NCBI GenBank assembly: GCA_013122435.1
Contig: WYDT01000009.1
Location: 224,367 to 288,366 of the forward strand
Direction: 5' to 3'
Length of the DNA stretch: 64,000 bases
Source of the DNA: Chloroflexi bacterium AL-N1
GTDB taxonomy: Bacteria; Chloroflexota; Chloroflexia; Chloroflexales; Roseiflexaceae
Shown here: piece after piece, positions 62,040-64,000 of the stretch
Layout: every line of letters starts with the position of its first letter
How positions within the stretch are numbered: position 1 is the stretch's first letter
Made by a program: the position numbers and the translations under genes
Notes under the pieces: model-generated
Seen by the model: the letters and a program-made list of their open reading frames with translations, nothing else
Databases searched by the model: none
What the model was told of the DNA's origin: nothing

Positions 62040-62567
62040 ATGAAAACTAGCAAATGTATCAGAACAATAGTCTTTATTATATTTGGTATTAGTGTACTCG
62101 TTGGTTGCAACGCATCCGAGACAGTTACTGAGCGCTCAACTGATACAGAAATCGCCGAAACTGTAGTGGATAGTGATACTGAACAGGCCCGTGAAGTGCT
62201 CGAAACCTATTTGACAGCATTGCATGAAGGCCGTTATGCGGACGCAGCCGCTTTGTACGGTGGCACATACGAAGCTTTGCACGGTATGAATCCCAGTGTT
62301 GATCGTGAAGATTATAGTGGCCTTTTGACGAATGCCTGTGAATTCAATGGCTATCAATGTCTGGCCGTACATTCAGTGACTTTGGAAGAGGCTGTGTCAC
62401 CGACAGAGCATGTTTTTCTGGTGGAATTTGTGGATAACAACGGTGAAGTCTTTCGCTTTACCCCGCCACGAGGTTCCTCAGAGGAGCCACGGACGCAGTT
62501 TCCTTTTACTGTCGTGCAACAGAATGAAGTTTTACAGGTGCTTGAATTACCGCAATACATGTCCTGA
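62040..62567 (+). CDS. Hypothetical lipoprotein
   Basis: A 175-residue protein with signal peptide and lipobox V-L-V-G-C23, then an acidic linker (T-D-T-E-I-A-E-T) and a DUF4878/NTF2-like helical start (A-R-E-V-L-E-T-Y-L-T-A-L-H-E-G-R-Y-A-D-A-A-A-L-Y), ending in a beta part with F-P-F-T-V-V-Q-Q-N-E. The layout suggests an NTF2-like domain. First of three small secreted or anchored proteins in tandem. Confidence 0.78.
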   Translation: MKTSKCIRTIVFIIFGISVLVGCNASETVTERSTDTEIAETVVDSDTEQAREVLETYLTALHEGRYADAAALYGGTYEALHGMNPSVDREDYSGLLTNACEFNGYQCLAVHSVTLEEAVSPTEHVFLVEFVDNNGEVFRFTPPRGSSEEPRTQFPFTVVQQNEVLQVLELPQYMS

Positions 62568-62605
62568 TTGTAAAACATTATGTTTACAAGCATTGGAGAT
62601 ATTGG

Positions 62606-63100
62606 ATGCGATGTTTCCTCATTTTTGTCTGTGTCTGCCTGTTTACACTCACCGCCTGCTCACCATCTGCTGAGGCTCTGGTTTCGCCACCAGAAGCAGC
62701 ATGGATTGAGGCACGTGCAGACTTGCCTGCTGAGGTACCGATCTACCGACCGACGTGGTTGCCCGAGCGGTTTGCGGAGCCAGAACTCGTTGATGTTCAG
62801 GCTGAAGGCGACTACGCCCCTTCCTACACTATCCACTATGCCTCAACTGAGGACGGTCATTTGGTCTTTATTCTGGGCATAGGGGTGGGGGCCTTGGGGA
62901 ATGCTCCACGACCAGAAACACAAACTCCGGTTATGGTACTTGGTACAGAGGGCATTCTGTCTACAAATACGGAGAATGTGCCACAGCAAGGGGTGTCCTG
63001 GCAAGAAGGTAATCTTAGTTATTGGATCAGGGTGATGTCGGACGCATTGACCGAAGAAGAGTTACTCCAAGTTGTCGCAAGTCTTGAACCTGTGGAATGA
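62606..63100 (+). CDS. Hypothetical lipoprotein
   Basis: A 164-residue protein with lipobox F-T-L-T-A-C18. The mature part has P-I-Y-R-P-T-W-L-P-E-R-F, Y-T-I-H-Y-A-S and F-I-L-G-I-G-V-G-A-L-G-N, a pattern seen in DUF4367-like secreted proteins. RBS GGAG lies before the ATG. Its first 27 residues are repeated, diverged, in the truncated gene at 63694-63798. Confidence 0.75.
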   Translation: MRCFLIFVCVCLFTLTACSPSAEALVSPPEAAWIEARADLPAEVPIYRPTWLPERFAEPELVDVQAEGDYAPSYTIHYASTEDGHLVFILGIGVGALGNAPRPETQTPVMVLGTEGILSTNTENVPQQGVSWQEGNLSYWIRVMSDALTEEELLQVVASLEPVE

Positions 63101-63123
63101 GAAGTTTCATCGTATAGCGGAAT

Positions 63124-63615
63124 ATGCGAAACATTGCCATATTCATTGTTATTGTCATAACAGGTGGTACTCTCCTCAGTATAATAGCACTGGTTTTGAC
63201 GAGACCTACCCGCCCTGTGTATGACCAGCCAGATGCGTTGGTGCAGGTATATCTGAATGCTCTTGAGCAGAATGATCGTCAACAGATCGAAACCTTACTG
63301 GCCCCAAAGTATCATTTTCAGCGTGAGTTGGAACAGACCCTACAAACGTATGGTGGTCTACCACTAGAGCATGTACGCCTTTCATATGGACAAACTGAGA
63401 GTCCTTTTTTCGTGACCGCCGAGTTGTGTGCAGATAGAACAGATGCCAATGGTAATACCGTTGTCGTTCATAATACGCTGCATTTGCAGAAACAGCCTAT
63501 AGAGGATCCACTGTCGTTGTTTTTTGGTCCTCGATATAGCTGGTTTTTGGTGATGGGAGAGACAACGGAACTTCCGATAACTGATCCACCTGCACGGGGG
63601 AGGTTTTCTGGATAG
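63124..63615 (+). CDS. Membrane-anchored hypothetical protein
   Basis: A 163-residue protein with one N-terminal helix (I-A-I-F-I-V-I-V-I-T-G-G-T-L-L-S-I-I-A-L-V-L) and an extracytoplasmic NTF2-like region (V-Q-V-Y-L-N-A-L-E-Q-N-D-R-Q-Q-I-E-T-L-L-A, then beta strands). It starts 23 bases after the preceding lipoprotein gene and is probably in the same transcript. Family not certain. Confidence 0.72.
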   Translation: MRNIAIFIVIVITGGTLLSIIALVLTRPTRPVYDQPDALVQVYLNALEQNDRQQIETLLAPKYHFQRELEQTLQTYGGLPLEHVRLSYGQTESPFFVTAELCADRTDANGNTVVVHNTLHLQKQPIEDPLSLFFGPRYSWFLVMGETTELPITDPPARGRFSG

Positions 63616-63693
63616 TTGCCCCTTCCTTATTGGAGGCTGTTAACAATATTACTATACTAGAAAATATTCCACATAAAAAGCAATTGGAATGAT

Positions 63694-63798
63694 ATGCAAC
63701 TCCATGTGATTTTTGTATGTATTTGGTTGTTTACACTCAGCGCTTGTCAACCATCTGCTGAGGCTCCTGCCATAACCCCAGAGCGACACACCCTGTAG
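63694..63798 (+). pseudogene. Truncated lipoprotein gene cut by a dispersed repeat
   Basis: It encodes M-Q-L-H-V-I-F-V-C-I-W-L-F-T-L-S-A-C-Q-P, then S-A-E-A-P, and ends at a TAG (63796-63798) lying inside the repeat that starts at 63775. Residues 6-24 closely match the lipoprotein at 62606 (F-V-C-V-C-L-F-T-L-T-A-C). Only the signal peptide and lipobox remain. It has a plausible RBS (TTGGAATGAT-ATG). Confidence 0.7.
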
Positions 63799-63900
63799 CG
63801 GTGGCTTGGAGCCGCCGAATAGAGATAATAGGTGAACGGCGGTTGCAAATTACCACCACCCCAGAGCGACACACCCTGTAGCGGTGGCTTGGAGCCGCCG
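63775..63900. repeat. Direct repeat of a 43-bp palindrome-containing unit
   Basis: The unit (ACCCCAGAGCGACACACCCT...GGAGCCGCCG) occurs at 63775-63817 and 63858-63900. Its 3' half CGGTGGCT-TGG-AGCCGCCG folds into a hairpin. Between the copies lies AACGGCGGTTG, as in the repeat at 60083. Confidence 0.85.
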
Positions 63901-63914
63901 TGTACATTTTTCGA

Positions 63915-63938
63915 GGCACAAAGTGAACCACAAAAGGC
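63915..63938. repeat. GGCACAAAGTGAACC dispersed repeat, copy 2
   Basis: Identical to 60132-60155 and followed by a similar ATTCCCTA. The remaining bases to 64000 show no gene. Confidence 0.75.
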
Positions 63939-64000
63939 CAATTCCCTAGTGTGAATCCATGAAAGGTATGTGGAAATATGGTAGCATGTTCCACATGCGT

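Noticed and set aside
63737..63994. Frames across the right-end repeats
   Set aside because: They read the duplicated 43-bp unit and give duplicated peptide segments; repeat artefact.

Overview
The window looks like chromosomal DNA of a mid-GC bacterium of the phylum Chloroflexota, most likely class Chloroflexia (Herpetosiphon- or Chloroflexales-like). This is inference from gene content: a SufR-controlled SUF operon of the sufCDSUB type, a TIGR03847/DUF3090 protein, secreted proteins with the W-x-x-N-G-G / F-E-R-x-R-x-E-L-H-P-E repeats that I associate with this phylum, dynamin-like GTPase and DUF62 neighbours, and many small lipoproteins. No rRNA, phage, complete insertion sequence or CRISPR array is visible. 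One tRNA gene, tRNA-Gly(UCC), is present.

Layout. 1-5.1 kb: minus-strand operon sufR-sufC-sufD-sufS-sufU-sufB(partial) for Fe-S cluster assembly, with a near-consensus promoter overlapped by an inverted repeat. 5.2-10 kb: MocR regulator with an operator-like repeat set, a serine hydrolase, a PhzF-like protein, an Lrp/AsnC regulator and a small ORF. 10.2-19.6 kb: tRNA-Gly, membrane polysaccharide genes (O-antigen-ligase-like, membrane-anchored glycosidase, GT-C transferase), a lone MNT nucleotidyltransferase, a decayed cysteine-peptidase-like gene, and a Xer-like recombinase bordered by repeats. 19.6-20.7 kb: repeat-rich, gene-free DNA. 20.7-26.6 kb: site-2-protease-like peptidase, CcmA-CcmB, then MerR plus a Zn/Cd/Pb P-type ATPase with a 20-bp-spacer promoter. 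26.7-31 kb: DUF3090 and an accessory patch with two genes broken by in-frame stops, two related small membrane proteins, a CPBP protease and a lipoprotein. 31.3-37 kb: DUF2520-panB-panC (pantothenate) and the convergent hom - threonine dehydratase - S58 peptidase operon. 37-46.4 kb: lipoprotein, orphan and broken antitoxin-like genes, serine hydrolase, methyltransferase, PhoX, SbcD-like nuclease, solitary nuoN, response regulator. 46.4-52 kb: a nested-hairpin element, dynamin-like GTPase, SAM hydroxide adenosyltransferase, UPF0104 membrane protein, frameshifted MFS transporter. 52-64 kb: secreted and lipoprotein-rich region with a lamin-tail-domain protein, a secreted TIM-barrel protein with Ig-like repeats, a SARP-type regulator broken by an amber codon, a beta-propeller + NlpC/P60-like protein, small lipoproteins, and GC-rich dispersed repeats that cut into a duplicated lipoprotein gene.

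How it fits together. Three sets are clear functional units: SUF, pantothenate (with DUF2520 in the position expected for ketopantoate reductase) and metal efflux (MerR-ATPase). The most noticeable unexplained features are a 76-bp two-hairpin structure closed by a perfect 14-bp stem (46449-46524), phased TTATCCC repeats upstream of phoX, several otherwise intact genes interrupted by single stop codons, and the lipoprotein/peptidase island at the right end.
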